Positions 1-9,004 of a stretch of 33,695 nt of DNA are shown in pieces. Position 1 is the stretch's first letter; the number at the start of each line of letters is the position of its first letter. Position numbers and translations under genes: made by a program. Under the pieces are notes generated by a model. It was not told the origin of the DNA and ran no database searches. It was given only the letters and a program-made list of their open reading frames with translations. The stretch comes from a virus: the IMG/VR virus record IMGVR_UViG_3300045921_000156, positions 1-33,695 of that record; one strand, given 5' to 3'.

Positions 1-127
1 AGCACCTCATTCAACTCTTCGCTTTCGCTGCCGAATAACGCTACTGCTCCTTGTGCGACTGAAAAGCCCCCTGCAATACCTTCTACAATGCCTATTGCAC
101 CTTTTAATTTTCCAAAGTCATCGGCAA
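1..127. repeat. Terminal direct repeat, copy 1 (circular closure)
   Basis: This stretch is identical to 33569-33695. The minus-strand tape-measure reading frame runs without interruption from position 1 into position 33568 once one copy is removed. The overlap therefore marks a circular or circularly permuted molecule of 33,568 bp. A length of exactly 127 bases equals a common assembler k-mer size, so I infer an assembly overlap and not a physical phage terminal repeat. Confidence 0.95.
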
Positions 128-329
128 AGAAGTTAACAGTTGCTTGCGTGTCGCCAATTTTATCTTGCAGCTTTCCAGCAGCTTGTGATAACTTTAAGAA
201 ATTTTTATCCTCTTTACCAATGTTTAGCAATTCGGATTTTATTTCCTTTAGCGACTGCCTAACTTCTTTAACGCTCTTAGCACTTTGAGCATTATCAATT
301 AATATCTTTAATCTTGCTTCTTCTGCCAT
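1..329 (-). CDS. Tail tape measure protein, N-terminal part (gene split by the window cut)
   Basis: The ATG at 329-327 opens a frame that begins MAEEARLKILIDNAQSAK and stays open to position 1. It continues in the same frame at 33568 and ends at 32047. The joined protein is 616 residues. The N-terminal part is helical and charged, followed by a hydrophobic glycine/alanine-rich stretch near residues 80-100 (GAIGIVEGIAGGF), as is common in tape measures. The start codon lies directly below the 195-residue tail gene that ends at 329, so the two are translationally adjacent. A shorter frame beginning with TTG at 33582 is only an effect of cutting the circle. Confidence 0.9.
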   Translation of the reverse strand, partial: MAEEARLKILIDNAQSAKSVKEVRQSLKEIKSELLNIGKEDKNFLKLSQAAGKLQDKIGDTQATVNFFADDFGKLKGAIGIVEGIAGGFSVAQGAVALFGSESEELNEV

Positions 330-916
330 TATAAGATAATTGTTATATCGTATTCAACTAACCAATTTATTGTCGATGCTGTGCCAACTACTTGTACGTT
401 CAAATTACCTGAACTACTAATTAGTGTTGCATCTGTTACTATAACTAAGTTGTTATTAGCAACAGAGCTATTAACGCTTAACATATCATCTACAACATTA
501 TATACAAATTCAAAACTCCTTAAATATGATTTATGTTTCCCATTAACATCATAACCTATCACCCTTGCTGTGCCGATAACACTTTTGTAAGTGCTATAAT
601 CACCGATACTTATGTTTGTTGGTGTATTATTCGTTGTTTGAGTTATTGGAGTGTATGCTCTTAGCCTTGTAGCTGCTATTGTGTCTAATACATCAAAATT
701 CCCAATCTTGTCAATGTAATCAATGGTATCGCCACCTCCACCGTTTACTCGCATTGTCAACTCTCGTGATGCTGTATTAAGACAAAATTCACCGTTGTAT
801 AAATCGGTGTTTACCCACGTGCCATCAGTGTGGTCGTTGCTCGTTGGCTTAGTTGGCATCTGAAATGCCGTCGTAAGCCTCTTTACCATTTGCCTTGCGT
901 ATGCTATCTTTTTCAT
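329..916 (-). CDS. Virion/tail-associated protein, 195 aa
   Basis: I do not recognise a named family. The protein has a short basic N-terminus (MKKIAYARQMVKRLTTAFQM), then a segment typical of phage fibre or appendage proteins (NGEFCLNTASRELTMRVNGG), and a predominantly beta-rich C-terminal half rich in Ser, Thr, Val and Asn. Its ATG overlaps the stop codon of the 925-residue tail protein by four bases, and its stop touches the tape-measure start, so it is translated as part of the tail operon. A small tail-tip or baseplate component is the most likely role, inferred from position and composition only. Confidence 0.55.
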   Translation of the reverse strand: MKKIAYARQMVKRLTTAFQMPTKPTSNDHTDGTWVNTDLYNGEFCLNTASRELTMRVNGGGGDTIDYIDKIGNFDVLDTIAATRLRAYTPITQTTNNTPTNISIGDYSTYKSVIGTARVIGYDVNGKHKSYLRSFEFVYNVVDDMLSVNSSVANNNLVIVTDATLISSSGNLNVQVVGTASTINWLVEYDITIIL

Positions 917-3690
917 TCTTCTATTATATTTATATTGAAATCATAATTTACATTCTGAACTGTATTACTCCCAGCATCAATAACATTCATTGTTGTAACA
1001 CTAAATGGATTTTGAACTTCATCAACACCGCCATCAACAACGTTAAATTCCTGCGGCACTAATACTCCATTTTTAATTATTCCTATTCCATCAATATACG
1101 TTGTATTGCTTTCTGTTATCGTTACTCCGCTGCCAATTATTACTACGTTGCCTGCTCCATTTAAAACTTTATTATTACTTCCTGTAATGCTTACATTTTG
1201 CGATGCACTTTGCACTATATTACCGCTTCCATTGATTAAAACATTTGCAGCGTTTTCATTGATAAAATTGTTATGCCCATTCTTTACTTGTGCCAAATTA
1301 CTTTTTACCCCACCTTTAAAAACACCCATATCTCCAACAGGTACGCTGCCACTTCCTTCCGTAAATTCTCCTAAATTACCAAGCGATATTGCTTCCGAAT
1401 TTGTCCAACTTTCAGAACGTCTTAAAACTCTTCTTTTTGGCACATATAAATCTGCTTCAACAACTTTTACTATTTCAACCTTTGTAACCTCTGATTTTAA
1501 AGGGTTATAATCAATTATCTTGTTAACCCTATAATAAGTATTGTCAATAAATATTTTGTCGTTGTATTTAAAGTTGTAAATATCCTCATCACTTAAATTA
1601 AAGTAAGCAATCAATATCTTTGTTTCAGGATTAATCTCGCTCTCTACTATTTGTTTGTAATAGGTGCTGTATAGGTTGTCGTCTGTAATTGTATTGTAAT
1701 TCCAATAATAAGCACGAGCTATTCCAAAATTTATATCCCACGTTTGATTATAAGGTTTATTAACATGCCCAGCAAATGGGTAGGTATATCTCAAGTTTGC
1801 TATTATATTGCTTGCATTATATTCAACTGTTTTACTTATCCAGCACCATGCTGTTTCCGATTGCACTAAACCGCCGTAAATCAATAAACGTGGCTTTATT
1901 TGTGCCATCGGCTTATAGTTGCCGCCATCATAAGTTACATAATAAGGCACGCAAATATCGCCCAAGTAATTTACATTTGGCGTGCTTGCTATCGTTTCTG
2001 TTTTTATCACCCTTTCCCCTTCACTCCAATCGTTATCTATATCAACGGTTTGTTCTCCGTAATAAACATTATAGTTTTCTATCGTCGCTTTATTGTGGTA
2101 GTCGCCATCTTCAATGTAATGAAATTTGATTTTATTGTAATCTAAATCAGATATTGTTTGAATTATAATAGGCTTGCTATCGTCTATTTTCTTGCTCCAA
2201 TCCTTTACCACTCCTTTATTGTAATACGTTGCTGCAGGCTCTATTTCTATTGTCTTACCTTCGTTCTTAAAATTATATCTTAGGTTAAACAACTTGCCAA
2301 TATCCTTGAAAATATCATATAGCGTTGTTTCATTGTTAAAACAACGATTTAATCCTATTGTATCGCCTTCCTCACAGTAAGGTGTTGCCAATGTTAGTTT
2401 TATATCTTCATCAGCACTCGCTTGTATTCTAAACTTCATCTGCACGTTATCTTGCCTTCTGCAATAAATTATATCATCACTTATAATTGTAGCTATTACA
2501 GCTATTTGATGTCCATTGCCAAAATAGGAAGAATAATTTATGCTTATTTCGTCAGTAAAGCTAAAGCCTGACGAAGTTTGAGGTGTTGTTGGTATTGATA
2601 TTATTTTTTCATTCGATGTTAAAACAATGTTTGTTGCATAATCAACTATTGATATTCTATATTTTATTTTAGCCTGCTGATTTGCTTGATTTTTTATCGA
2701 CCATGATGTATAACTTAATGTGTCTGTTTCATCAACATAGATAGTTATATTGTGCTTTATATCAATTTTATAATCACCGTTTGCCCCTATTTGAAAATAA
2801 TCGCCCTGATTAAGATTGCAAGGGTCGTTTAGCGTACCTCTTGTCGTTCTTTCGCTATCCGATGCGTTAAGCTGAATAAAATTAATTGTTTGATTTATCC
2901 CTTGTATTGAATTTAACTCAACCAACGATGCGCTTGTTGCTATGCCATCAAACTGCCTGCATTTTATCTCATCCTCGCTCAAAGGTACTCGCTGATAAAC
3001 ATTGGGCATTATTAGCCTTTTAAAACGCTCTGAATTAAAGAACTCTGAAATGTAATTATAACCTAATTGTGCAAGCCCTTTGTCAATAAGCGTTTTAATA
3101 TACACAGCTGGCGACATGTCCTTTGGCGACCACAAATAACCAATATCATTCACTCCCCTAAATTCTAAAGGATACACGTATCCAAAGCCCAATTCAAATG
3201 GTATTGTTTGGCCCTGATACCTAATCGATGTATCCCAACTATTCTGAACATTCGTTTTGTTTAATACATGGTCGAAGTCAGATAAATCAATATCCTTTAA
3301 TTTTAATTTTTTTAAGTCATCAAAGAAATCTATTGTTTTAGCAGTTAATACCGCTTCGTATTCTTTTACTCCATTTGGGTTAATCGTTACATTGATTAAT
3401 TTAAAACTGCCTTCAAACAAAATGTTGCTTCCTGCTTCAATGTAACACGGCGTTTTCTTTAATATCTTAAAACTACCTGATGAGGTTATATCGTAAAGAA
3501 AAGAAAGTACATCATTATTGTTTGGTGTTCCTGGCAATACAATCGTTTTAGAGTGTTCAGCCTTTAGATTTTCAAAGCTGCGAATATTTACTTCTTCAAA
3601 TTGCAATAGAATATCTACATCAGTTATATCTAACTGCTTGTAACTATCATTTAATTTTATATATAGCTTAGTATTTTTCACTATTCGCAA
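913..3690 (-). CDS. Large tail-tip/minor tail protein, 925 aa, with solenoid-like C-terminus
   Basis: The largest single reading frame. The N-terminal third contains VLPGTPNNNDVLSFLYD and SGSFKILKKTPCYIEAG, features I associate with tail-tip proteins of Bacteroidota siphophages. The middle is beta-rich. The C-terminal 150 residues hold degenerate repeats of the type N-x-I-x-G-S-G-N-x-V (for example VLINGSGNIVQSAS, VSITGSNNKVLNGAGN, VVIIGSGVTITE), which suggest a trimeric or solenoid beta structure. Its start overlaps the preceding 591-residue gene by 23 bases and its end overlaps the 195-residue gene by four. A role in the tail hub or receptor-binding tip is inferred. Confidence 0.7.
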   Translation of the reverse strand: MRIVKNTKLYIKLNDSYKQLDITDVDILLQFEEVNIRSFENLKAEHSKTIVLPGTPNNNDVLSFLYDITSSGSFKILKKTPCYIEAGSNILFEGSFKLINVTINPNGVKEYEAVLTAKTIDFFDDLKKLKLKDIDLSDFDHVLNKTNVQNSWDTSIRYQGQTIPFELGFGYVYPLEFRGVNDIGYLWSPKDMSPAVYIKTLIDKGLAQLGYNYISEFFNSERFKRLIMPNVYQRVPLSEDEIKCRQFDGIATSASLVELNSIQGINQTINFIQLNASDSERTTRGTLNDPCNLNQGDYFQIGANGDYKIDIKHNITIYVDETDTLSYTSWSIKNQANQQAKIKYRISIVDYATNIVLTSNEKIISIPTTPQTSSGFSFTDEISINYSSYFGNGHQIAVIATIISDDIIYCRRQDNVQMKFRIQASADEDIKLTLATPYCEEGDTIGLNRCFNNETTLYDIFKDIGKLFNLRYNFKNEGKTIEIEPAATYYNKGVVKDWSKKIDDSKPIIIQTISDLDYNKIKFHYIEDGDYHNKATIENYNVYYGEQTVDIDNDWSEGERVIKTETIASTPNVNYLGDICVPYYVTYDGGNYKPMAQIKPRLLIYGGLVQSETAWCWISKTVEYNASNIIANLRYTYPFAGHVNKPYNQTWDINFGIARAYYWNYNTITDDNLYSTYYKQIVESEINPETKILIAYFNLSDEDIYNFKYNDKIFIDNTYYRVNKIIDYNPLKSEVTKVEIVKVVEADLYVPKRRVLRRSESWTNSEAISLGNLGEFTEGSGSVPVGDMGVFKGGVKSNLAQVKNGHNNFINENAANVLINGSGNIVQSASQNVSITGSNNKVLNGAGNVVIIGSGVTITESNTTYIDGIGIIKNGVLVPQEFNVVDGGVDEVQNPFSVTTMNVIDAGSNTVQNVNYDFNINIIEE

Positions 3691-5443
3691 ATTTGAATGT
3701 TACTTCTAACCTAAATAATGGCATTTGAATATTTACTTTTTCTTCTACTTCTGTGTCAAGTATTACAATAGGTACAGGGCTATTTTCTTCGTCAAACAAA
3801 TAAACTTCTTTTGATGTAAATAACTCTTTCAACCATACACTTTCTGCTTCTGACAACCAATCAGACCTTAACACAATTTCATCTTCTGAATATGAATTAA
3901 AAACAGTAGTGCCTCGCTCTTGCTTTGTATAACTCCACTCTCCATTATTTACACTGCCATGTCTTTTTGTAAATGTTTTTAATTCGCTCTTTTGCTTCTT
4001 GTTATATCCTTGTTTGAAATTGAAATAATCAAACTCCCCTAAAGCGTTTAAAAATGCTATGCGATGCGTTTTATACCTGCTTTCGCAATCAACGTTAAAT
4101 CGTATCGTTTCGCTTCTTATTGCCGTATTAGTGTTGTCGTATAATCTTACTGTATAATAGCTTACATTGCTCCAATTTATCGCTGGTAATGAATTAGCTA
4201 TTCTATACTCATCAATATTCTTTGTTCCAACACCGATTACTTTAGATTGCTTCAACCTGTTGATGCTATCTGCATCTGGGTTGTTTACATTCATCGAAGT
4301 GATTAGCGTATTACTGTTGTCGTAAAACTTAAACTCGACAACCTCAACTCTACTTGTATTAATACTTGTCCCTTGTAAAAATGCAAGTGTGTGGAATTGA
4401 CTTGTAAGTATCTTTAATGTTTTAGGGCAATTTGTTAAAAACCTACTCGCATCACCTGTTGGCGTGAATGTTGTAAAATCAAAGTTAGGGTATTTATCCT
4501 TCTTTAATTTTCCATTTACAACATAAGTACGCTGCGAGCCTGTGTTAGTAAAAGCAAGGTCGGGCAGATAATAGTTGTTTCTTGAGAACATAACTCCAGC
4601 GTTTGCTGGTGAATTACCTGCCCAACGAATATTGGTAATAACTCGTGTGTAATTATTTCCATCTATTGTAACATTATTTACTTGCAACACGGTTGCCGTT
4701 CTATTATAGCTTGCATGTGTAAAACCTGCATCTTGTCTTATGGTAACTAAATCACCAACTCTAAAACGTGTAGGTCTTAATGTGTTGCCACTCCCGTAAT
4801 TTGGGAATACAAAACCAACGTAATCTACCCCATTTAAAGGGGAATAATAGTTATCAGTAAACTTTTCTGCTTCAAAGGCAACACCTGTCATGCCCGTTAA
4901 TGCAGTCGTCCACGCAATATTTGTTGTTACTGCTGTTGGGCTGTTTATCGTTGTTACAACAACATTTGTATTTTGATTAAATTGATTTGGGTCATCAGCA
5001 ACAATCACAACGGCATCGCCTTCTCGCAAATTATGTGTTGTGTCAAAAATAAGTCTTAGAAAGCCTCCGTTGTTATTTACGCTCGTTATCTTTATCTCCC
5101 TGCTAAATTCCTCTCCTATTCCAACATTATAATTCTTTACGCTATTATTCCTGTCTGCCATTACTATGGTGTCCCATTTAAAATCATAGCTTAGTCGCTG
5201 CGATAATATTGAGGAAGCATCAAAATGTCCTTGCGTAACATTTTGTAACTTATACACTTTGTTTTCGCTTACTAACTCACTACTTGTTGGTAATACGTTT
5301 ACATTGTCAATGTAGGTTCTAAAGATGAATTTAAAGTTTTTCCTGTTGATAAAATTCGATGTTACAACAAAGGGTATAGGGTTATGCACAAATGTGTACT
5401 TCCTTACTTGACTTCCTACTTTATCCTGTAATATCGTTATCAT
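3668..5443 (-). CDS. Distal tail-like structural protein, 591 aa
   Basis: A large beta-rich protein in the tail gene run, placed between the gp10-like neck protein (one base apart) and the 925-residue tip protein (23-base overlap). The C-terminal half contains RIAFLNALGEFDYFNFKQGY followed by Lys-rich ELKTFTKRHGS and a segment DWLSEAESVWLKELFTSKEV. This arrangement recalls conserved phage tail proteins of Bacteroidota, which I take to be distal tail or baseplate components. No catalytic motif is visible. Tail role is likely; the precise position in the tail is inferred. Confidence 0.65.
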   Translation of the reverse strand: MITILQDKVGSQVRKYTFVHNPIPFVVTSNFINRKNFKFIFRTYIDNVNVLPTSSELVSENKVYKLQNVTQGHFDASSILSQRLSYDFKWDTIVMADRNNSVKNYNVGIGEEFSREIKITSVNNNGGFLRLIFDTTHNLREGDAVVIVADDPNQFNQNTNVVVTTINSPTAVTTNIAWTTALTGMTGVAFEAEKFTDNYYSPLNGVDYVGFVFPNYGSGNTLRPTRFRVGDLVTIRQDAGFTHASYNRTATVLQVNNVTIDGNNYTRVITNIRWAGNSPANAGVMFSRNNYYLPDLAFTNTGSQRTYVVNGKLKKDKYPNFDFTTFTPTGDASRFLTNCPKTLKILTSQFHTLAFLQGTSINTSRVEVVEFKFYDNSNTLITSMNVNNPDADSINRLKQSKVIGVGTKNIDEYRIANSLPAINWSNVSYYTVRLYDNTNTAIRSETIRFNVDCESRYKTHRIAFLNALGEFDYFNFKQGYNKKQKSELKTFTKRHGSVNNGEWSYTKQERGTTVFNSYSEDEIVLRSDWLSEAESVWLKELFTSKEVYLFDEENSPVPIVILDTEVEEKVNIQMPLFRLEVTFKFANSEKY

Positions 5444-5947
5444 TTACTTCTCTTTTGCTATTATTTTTAATTGTGCTTCTAAATCTTTCTTTTTTGCCTC
5501 TTCAATTTGCTTCGTTAATTGCTTCTGCCTTCTCGTTGTTGATATGGTAAAGAATTGTGTCGGGGCAATACCAAACTTCCAAATGTTTCTTCTAATTGCA
5601 AAGGCTTTCCCTTCAGGTATTCCCTTTATTCTGCACCACTTCTTCAACGCTGGTATAAACAAACTTCGCCCTGTGCCTCGCCCGTCTTTTGGCTTAAAAC
5701 TAAAAGGGCTACCAACCCTTTGTGCATAACCGTTTACTCCTTTATCAACGAACTTGTAATAATCATCCGCATAAAAATTTAACTCAATCGTCTTTAACGT
5801 TTCGCTTAAATCATACTTTAATGACTTTAGCAATTTGCCCGAAGCAACTTTATTTTGATTTTGCAAACGTGTTTTCATCTCGGCAACAACGCTTGCTCCG
5901 TACTTCTTCAAAACATTTATTAATTCTTTATTCTCCTTCTGCGGCAC
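5444..5947 (-). CDS. HK97 gp10-like neck/tail-completion protein, 167 aa
   Basis: The N-terminal 70 residues carry the usual pattern of HK97-gp10-type proteins: a helix (LINVLKKYGASVVAEMKTRL), then ASGKLLKSLKYDLSE, then a beta segment leading to YADDYYKFVDKGVNG. The family sits at the head-tail interface. The C-terminus is a basic helical extension (Lys/Gln/Glu-rich). It overlaps the preceding 163-residue gene by 20 bases and is followed by the distal tail-like gene one base later. Family assignment is from the motif pattern and gene position. Confidence 0.6.
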   Translation of the reverse strand: MPQKENKELINVLKKYGASVVAEMKTRLQNQNKVASGKLLKSLKYDLSETLKTIELNFYADDYYKFVDKGVNGYAQRVGSPFSFKPKDGRGTGRSLFIPALKKWCRIKGIPEGKAFAIRRNIWKFGIAPTQFFTISTTRRQKQLTKQIEEAKKKDLEAQLKIIAKEK

Positions 5948-6419
5948 GTTTTAATTTTCTTATATCTTTATTGTTCGCCCTGTCGCTCTTTGTCGGCGGG
6001 TCTAATTTCTTATATCTAAACACCTTCCATGTATGTCTGCAATTATACCCTCCAGCGTACTTGAATACCGAATATCTTAATGTAAACGAAACCCGATTAA
6101 TTTCTTCACGTGTCCACACTTTACCAAGCGCAATAACTTCTACGCAAAAATCACGTGAGCGTGCATCTATTACTCCTCCACCGTCAAACTTTGCATTTGC
6201 TTTCTTGTCGTAATAGTAGTATTTAATTTTATCATCTTGTTCAACCTTTACCCTCCCATCTTCGTTTTCGTCAAATTCACTCTCTTTGTCAGCATCAACA
6301 TTTTCCGCTTCTATTTCATCCCAATTAAAATCGCTCGCTGGACGTCCGCATTTAGATAACAAACTAACTATGCTTCTATCCATTATTACTTCGTGTATTC
6401 TTCGTGGTCGCTTTGCCAT
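5928..6419 (-). CDS. Short head-morphogenesis-like structural protein, 163 aa
   Basis: The C-terminal half contains VIDARSRDFCVEVIALGKVW, then TREEINRV and GGYNCRHTWKVF. This order (Arg-x-Phe-Cys, then Asn-Cys-Arg-His) resembles the C-terminal domain of Mu gpF/SPP1 gp7-type head morphogenesis proteins, but here it stands in a protein much shorter than that family's usual length. The N-terminus is acidic and low in complexity (DADKESEFDENEDGR). Neighbours are the tail-terminator-like gene (one-base overlap) and the gp10-like gene. It may be a trimmed minor head protein; the assignment is tentative. Confidence 0.45.
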   Translation of the reverse strand: MAKRPRRIHEVIMDRSIVSLLSKCGRPASDFNWDEIEAENVDADKESEFDENEDGRVKVEQDDKIKYYYYDKKANAKFDGGGVIDARSRDFCVEVIALGKVWTREEINRVSFTLRYSVFKYAGGYNCRHTWKVFRYKKLDPPTKSDRANNKDIRKLKRAAEGE

Positions 6420-7072
6420 TATAAATTTATGTTAATCGTTTGTGTACCATATACAGGAAATGAGCCACTATTAACAAGTACGCTATCAACGAATACTTGA
6501 TATTGTTCATCGGGCAATGTGTAGTTGTTTGACACATTCACAACAAATGTATTGTCGCTGTTATTGATAGTTATCGAACTAATACCACCACCACTACATG
6601 GTGGCTCATCTATAAATAAACCGTTAGTATCTACTCCGGCTATTGCACACGGGTTTGAGTTGTAAAACAAACTGAAAGTTATATCCATTCCCCAACCACT
6701 TACCTCGCTGTCAAATCGCTCTGTAAACGGCGATAACGTTGGGTTTCCAACGGTGAACTTGTAATCATTCGAGCGATTAAAATGTGTATGAAAATCGAGC
6801 AATACATTGTGCATGTCTGATAACACTTCCGTTTCGTTGCGTTCATCCTTCTTTACTAAATCCATTGCAATAACTTGAAACGAAAGGCTTACGCTGTTTT
6901 CATTGACTGTTGATATAGGGTTATTCATCACCCATAACAACGGGAAGTTAATATCTTTCCACGTGTCAATTTCCCAAATATCACCATGTCCAAATGAATT
7001 AATCTGCAGGTGGTCTTCTGCAAATTTTTTGAACATTGAAATTAATTGATTATATGAATACGATGTTTGCAT
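6419..7072 (-). CDS. Tail terminator/tail-completion-like protein, 217 aa
   Basis: Residues 25-115 contain GHGDIWEIDTWKDINFPLLW, then a beta segment SLSFQVIAMDLVKKDE and the helix EVLSDMHNVLLDFHTHF. I have seen this pattern in Bacteroidota phage genes next to other neck genes, and it suggests a tail-terminator or completion role. The C-terminal 50 residues form a separate beta-rich extension (SSITINNSDNTFVVNVSNNY) that might be a small surface domain. The gene begins 18 bases after the chaperone-like extension gene and overlaps the next gene by one base. Confidence 0.5.
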   Translation of the reverse strand: MQTSYSYNQLISMFKKFAEDHLQINSFGHGDIWEIDTWKDINFPLLWVMNNPISTVNENSVSLSFQVIAMDLVKKDERNETEVLSDMHNVLLDFHTHFNRSNDYKFTVGNPTLSPFTERFDSEVSGWGMDITFSLFYNSNPCAIAGVDTNGLFIDEPPCSGGGISSITINNSDNTFVVNVSNNYTLPDEQYQVFVDSVLVNSGSFPVYGTQTININL

Positions 7073-7089
7073 CTCTACCTATATATATA

Positions 7090-7347
7090 CTATTTCTTAA
7101 ACTTTTGCTTGTCTATTTCTGCTTTTTGTTCAATGTACTTTTCACGTTCTAAAATCATTTTATTAAACACTTGTATCACGTTTAATTCTTCTATTTGCGA
7201 CCACTTTAATACATCCTCTTTTGCAAGCATATCAATTATCCTCAACCATTCATTTGTTCGGTTTTCCCTAACTGTTCCGACTTCTTCCTCATCAATTCTC
7301 TTAAATAAAGCTCCAGTATTTCCAAGTAGCGTTTCAAATAATCGCAA
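7090..7347 (-). CDS. Frameshift extension of the tail-assembly chaperone, 85 aa
   Basis: This open frame has no ATG: its first possible initiator is the TTG at 7347-7345, which sits inside a run of nine T (minus strand). It overlaps the 3' end of the 208-residue gene by about 105 bases in the -1 frame. A -1 slip on the T run would join residues 1-174 of the upstream protein to this 85-residue helical, charged tail, giving a product of about 259 residues. This is the G/GT arrangement of siphovirus tail-assembly chaperones. Independent initiation at TTG or ATG is possible but less attractive. Confidence 0.6.
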   Translation of the reverse strand: MRLFETLLGNTGALFKRIDEEEVGTVRENRTNEWLRIIDMLAKEDVLKWSQIEELNVIQVFNKMILEREKYIEQKAEIDKQKFKK

Positions 7348-7868
7348 AAAAAAAGTAGCAATGTATAACCTTCATCTGCTGTTAAGTTTTTTTCTAAAAT
7401 CTTTGCACGTTCATCTAAACTCCTCATATCATAAGGCTGTAACTCATAAGGGTTATTAGGCTTAAAACGTGCAAGTAGTTTATCAATAAACGTCGGCTGT
7501 TTTTTTATTGGACGATAAAAAATAGCAATAACTTTTGCTATGTTTTCTTTATCTGTATCTAATAAATATTTGAAATCGACAAATTCCTTTAATTTCCAAT
7601 TATGGAAACTTACATCAAACGAATAATATACCCCTTCAATTTCTTTAAGTCGAAGCTCTTTAACATCTAATTGTTTTGGCAATGTAGAAATATCGTTATA
7701 ACAACGATTTAAAAGTTTATTTGCTTCTTCAATACTCATCGCATCTACTTCATCTTGCGACAAGCCTATTATTTCTGCATAAGCATAAAGCAAGTCTAAT
7801 TTATCCGTGTCGGGCTTAATTTCTTTTCTTAGCCTTTCTAATTGTACTAATTGTTTAAGTGTCATCAT
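7242..7868 (-). CDS. Putative tail-assembly chaperone (G-like), 208 aa
   Basis: A helical, charged protein whose ATG overlaps the terminase stop (ATGA at 7868-7865). Residues 1-60 (LERLRKEIKPDTDKLDLLYAY ending near EEANKLLNRCYNDI) and the following FVDFKYLLDTDKENIAKVIA/IFYRP segment resemble tail-assembly chaperones that hold the tape measure before tail assembly. The strongest argument is the slippery T9 run at codons 172-175 combined with a long overlapping -1 frame. Here the gene is far from the tape measure in linear order (several tail genes lie between), which is less usual. No sequence search could be run. Confidence 0.5.
   Translation of the reverse strand: MMTLKQLVQLERLRKEIKPDTDKLDLLYAYAEIIGLSQDEVDAMSIEEANKLLNRCYNDISTLPKQLDVKELRLKEIEGVYYSFDVSFHNWKLKEFVDFKYLLDTDKENIAKVIAIFYRPIKKQPTFIDKLLARFKPNNPYELQPYDMRSLDERAKILEKNLTADEGYTLLLFFCDYLKRYLEILELYLRELMRKKSEQLGKTEQMNG
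7346..7354 (-). other. Slippery homopolymer for -1 frameshift (T9 on minus strand)
   Basis: On the minus strand the codons CTT TTT TTT TGC contain a canonical T-TTT-TTT heptamer (codons 173 and 174 of the 208-residue gene). A one-base backward slip continues as TTG CGA TTA and enters the 85-residue frame. I did not find a clear downstream stem-loop by eye. Confidence 0.55.
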
Positions 7869-9004
7869 GCTACTGAATATTTAACTTTTGGTTTTTTGTA
7901 TGATATTGCCCCGTATCTTAAAGCATCTACTGCATCGTCGTTTAGCTTTATCGGTTCTTCTGTTATAACATCGTTTTTTGTTTTGTACGAATAAAGTTTT
8001 AATTCTCTGTTGAGGTTTACTGAATTAATGTTTATGTATAATTCATTCCGCTTTAAAAAGTCAATCCCCTCTTGCACGTTTTTGTTTGCTGGTAAAGCTC
8101 TAAATCCTGCACGTTTCAAATCTTCTATTATCTCAGGTCTTGCGTGGTCGCAATATATTGGCACACTTCTTTCAATAGCTTGCATCTCTCTAATCAAATC
8201 ACTACTTGTCAAGCCTTTCTTGTAAAGAATTTCTTCTGCATAAATTTTATTTTCTTCGTAATAAACTTTAACAAGTGCAGTAGGGTGATTAAAGCCAAAG
8301 TCTAATCCATACACATAAGGCAGTTGTATGTCGTGCGAATATAGTTTATTGTGTGTGATTATTCGTGCATTGCTAATTGGTCGCTCGCCGAGTGCATAAA
8401 TCTTATAGTAATTCTCATCCGTATTAATTAAATATTCTATTTCTTCTATCTGCTCCTTCGGTAAGAATGGGTTATCTTTATACGTAGACTTAATTAAAGT
8501 TGCGTTATCTTTCTTCATTAACTCCCACAGCCAATGGTCGTCTGGGCATGAAGGATTGAAATCGCACACGACTTTATCTGTCGTTCTAATATTTATCTGT
8601 GTAAATTCTCCAAAACTTAACTCGTCTGCTTCGTTTAATATAGCTTTATTCCTGCCTCTACCCTTTAACCTCTGCTCATCTGCCGCAGAAAAAAATTCTA
8701 CCATCGAGCCGTTATTAAAGTAATATTCGTGCAATGTTTTATTATGCCTATCCTCATTATACATGCCATAATCATTAAGCAGCTTAAAAAAATCCCTCAT
8801 GATAGAAGCCTTTAATGCTGGCATCGTCTTACGAATTATTGAAGTGATGTATTGAGGATTTTGTAGCGATTTTATGATAACAAGCTGGCAAATAGAGATA
8901 GTCTTACTTGAACGTGAGCCACCTTGATTAATGATAAAGCGATATTTATCAAAGGCTTCAAGGTTACGCTCCAGTACTGTTGTCCCCTGTACTTCCAGCT
9001 TCAT
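7865..9004 (-). CDS. terL: Terminase large subunit
   Basis: ATP-driven DNA packaging motor and nuclease. The N-terminal ATPase has a Walker A motif GGSRSSKT (residues 28-35) and Walker B AILNEADE (121-128) with the catalytic Glu; a coupling motif DFNPS follows near 147. The C-terminal RNase H-like nuclease shows acidic residues in GLDFGFNHPTA (D234), IYCDHARPE (D285) and NDDAVDALRYG (D355-D359). At 379 residues it is compact, in the size range of PBSX/Terminase_3-type large subunits. The start overlaps the small-subunit gene by 41 bases; its end overlaps the next gene by four. Confidence 0.95.
   Translation of the reverse strand: MKLEVQGTTVLERNLEAFDKYRFIINQGGSRSSKTISICQLVIIKSLQNPQYITSIIRKTMPALKASIMRDFFKLLNDYGMYNEDRHNKTLHEYYFNNGSMVEFFSAADEQRLKGRGRNKAILNEADELSFGEFTQINIRTTDKVVCDFNPSCPDDHWLWELMKKDNATLIKSTYKDNPFLPKEQIEEIEYLINTDENYYKIYALGERPISNARIITHNKLYSHDIQLPYVYGLDFGFNHPTALVKVYYEENKIYAEEILYKKGLTSSDLIREMQAIERSVPIYCDHARPEIIEDLKRAGFRALPANKNVQEGIDFLKRNELYININSVNLNRELKLYSYKTKNDVITEEPIKLNDDAVDALRYGAISYKKPKVKYSVA

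Noticed and set aside
1-127. Genuine phage direct terminal repeat
   Set aside because: The length equals a usual assembler k-mer and it interrupts an essential gene; a circular overlap is the simpler explanation, though read-start mapping could reverse this.
5722-6213. Plus-strand 163-codon open frame
   Set aside because: It is antisense to well-supported minus-strand tail genes, with Ser/Leu-rich composition typical of a shadow frame; the same applies to all other plus-strand frames seen.
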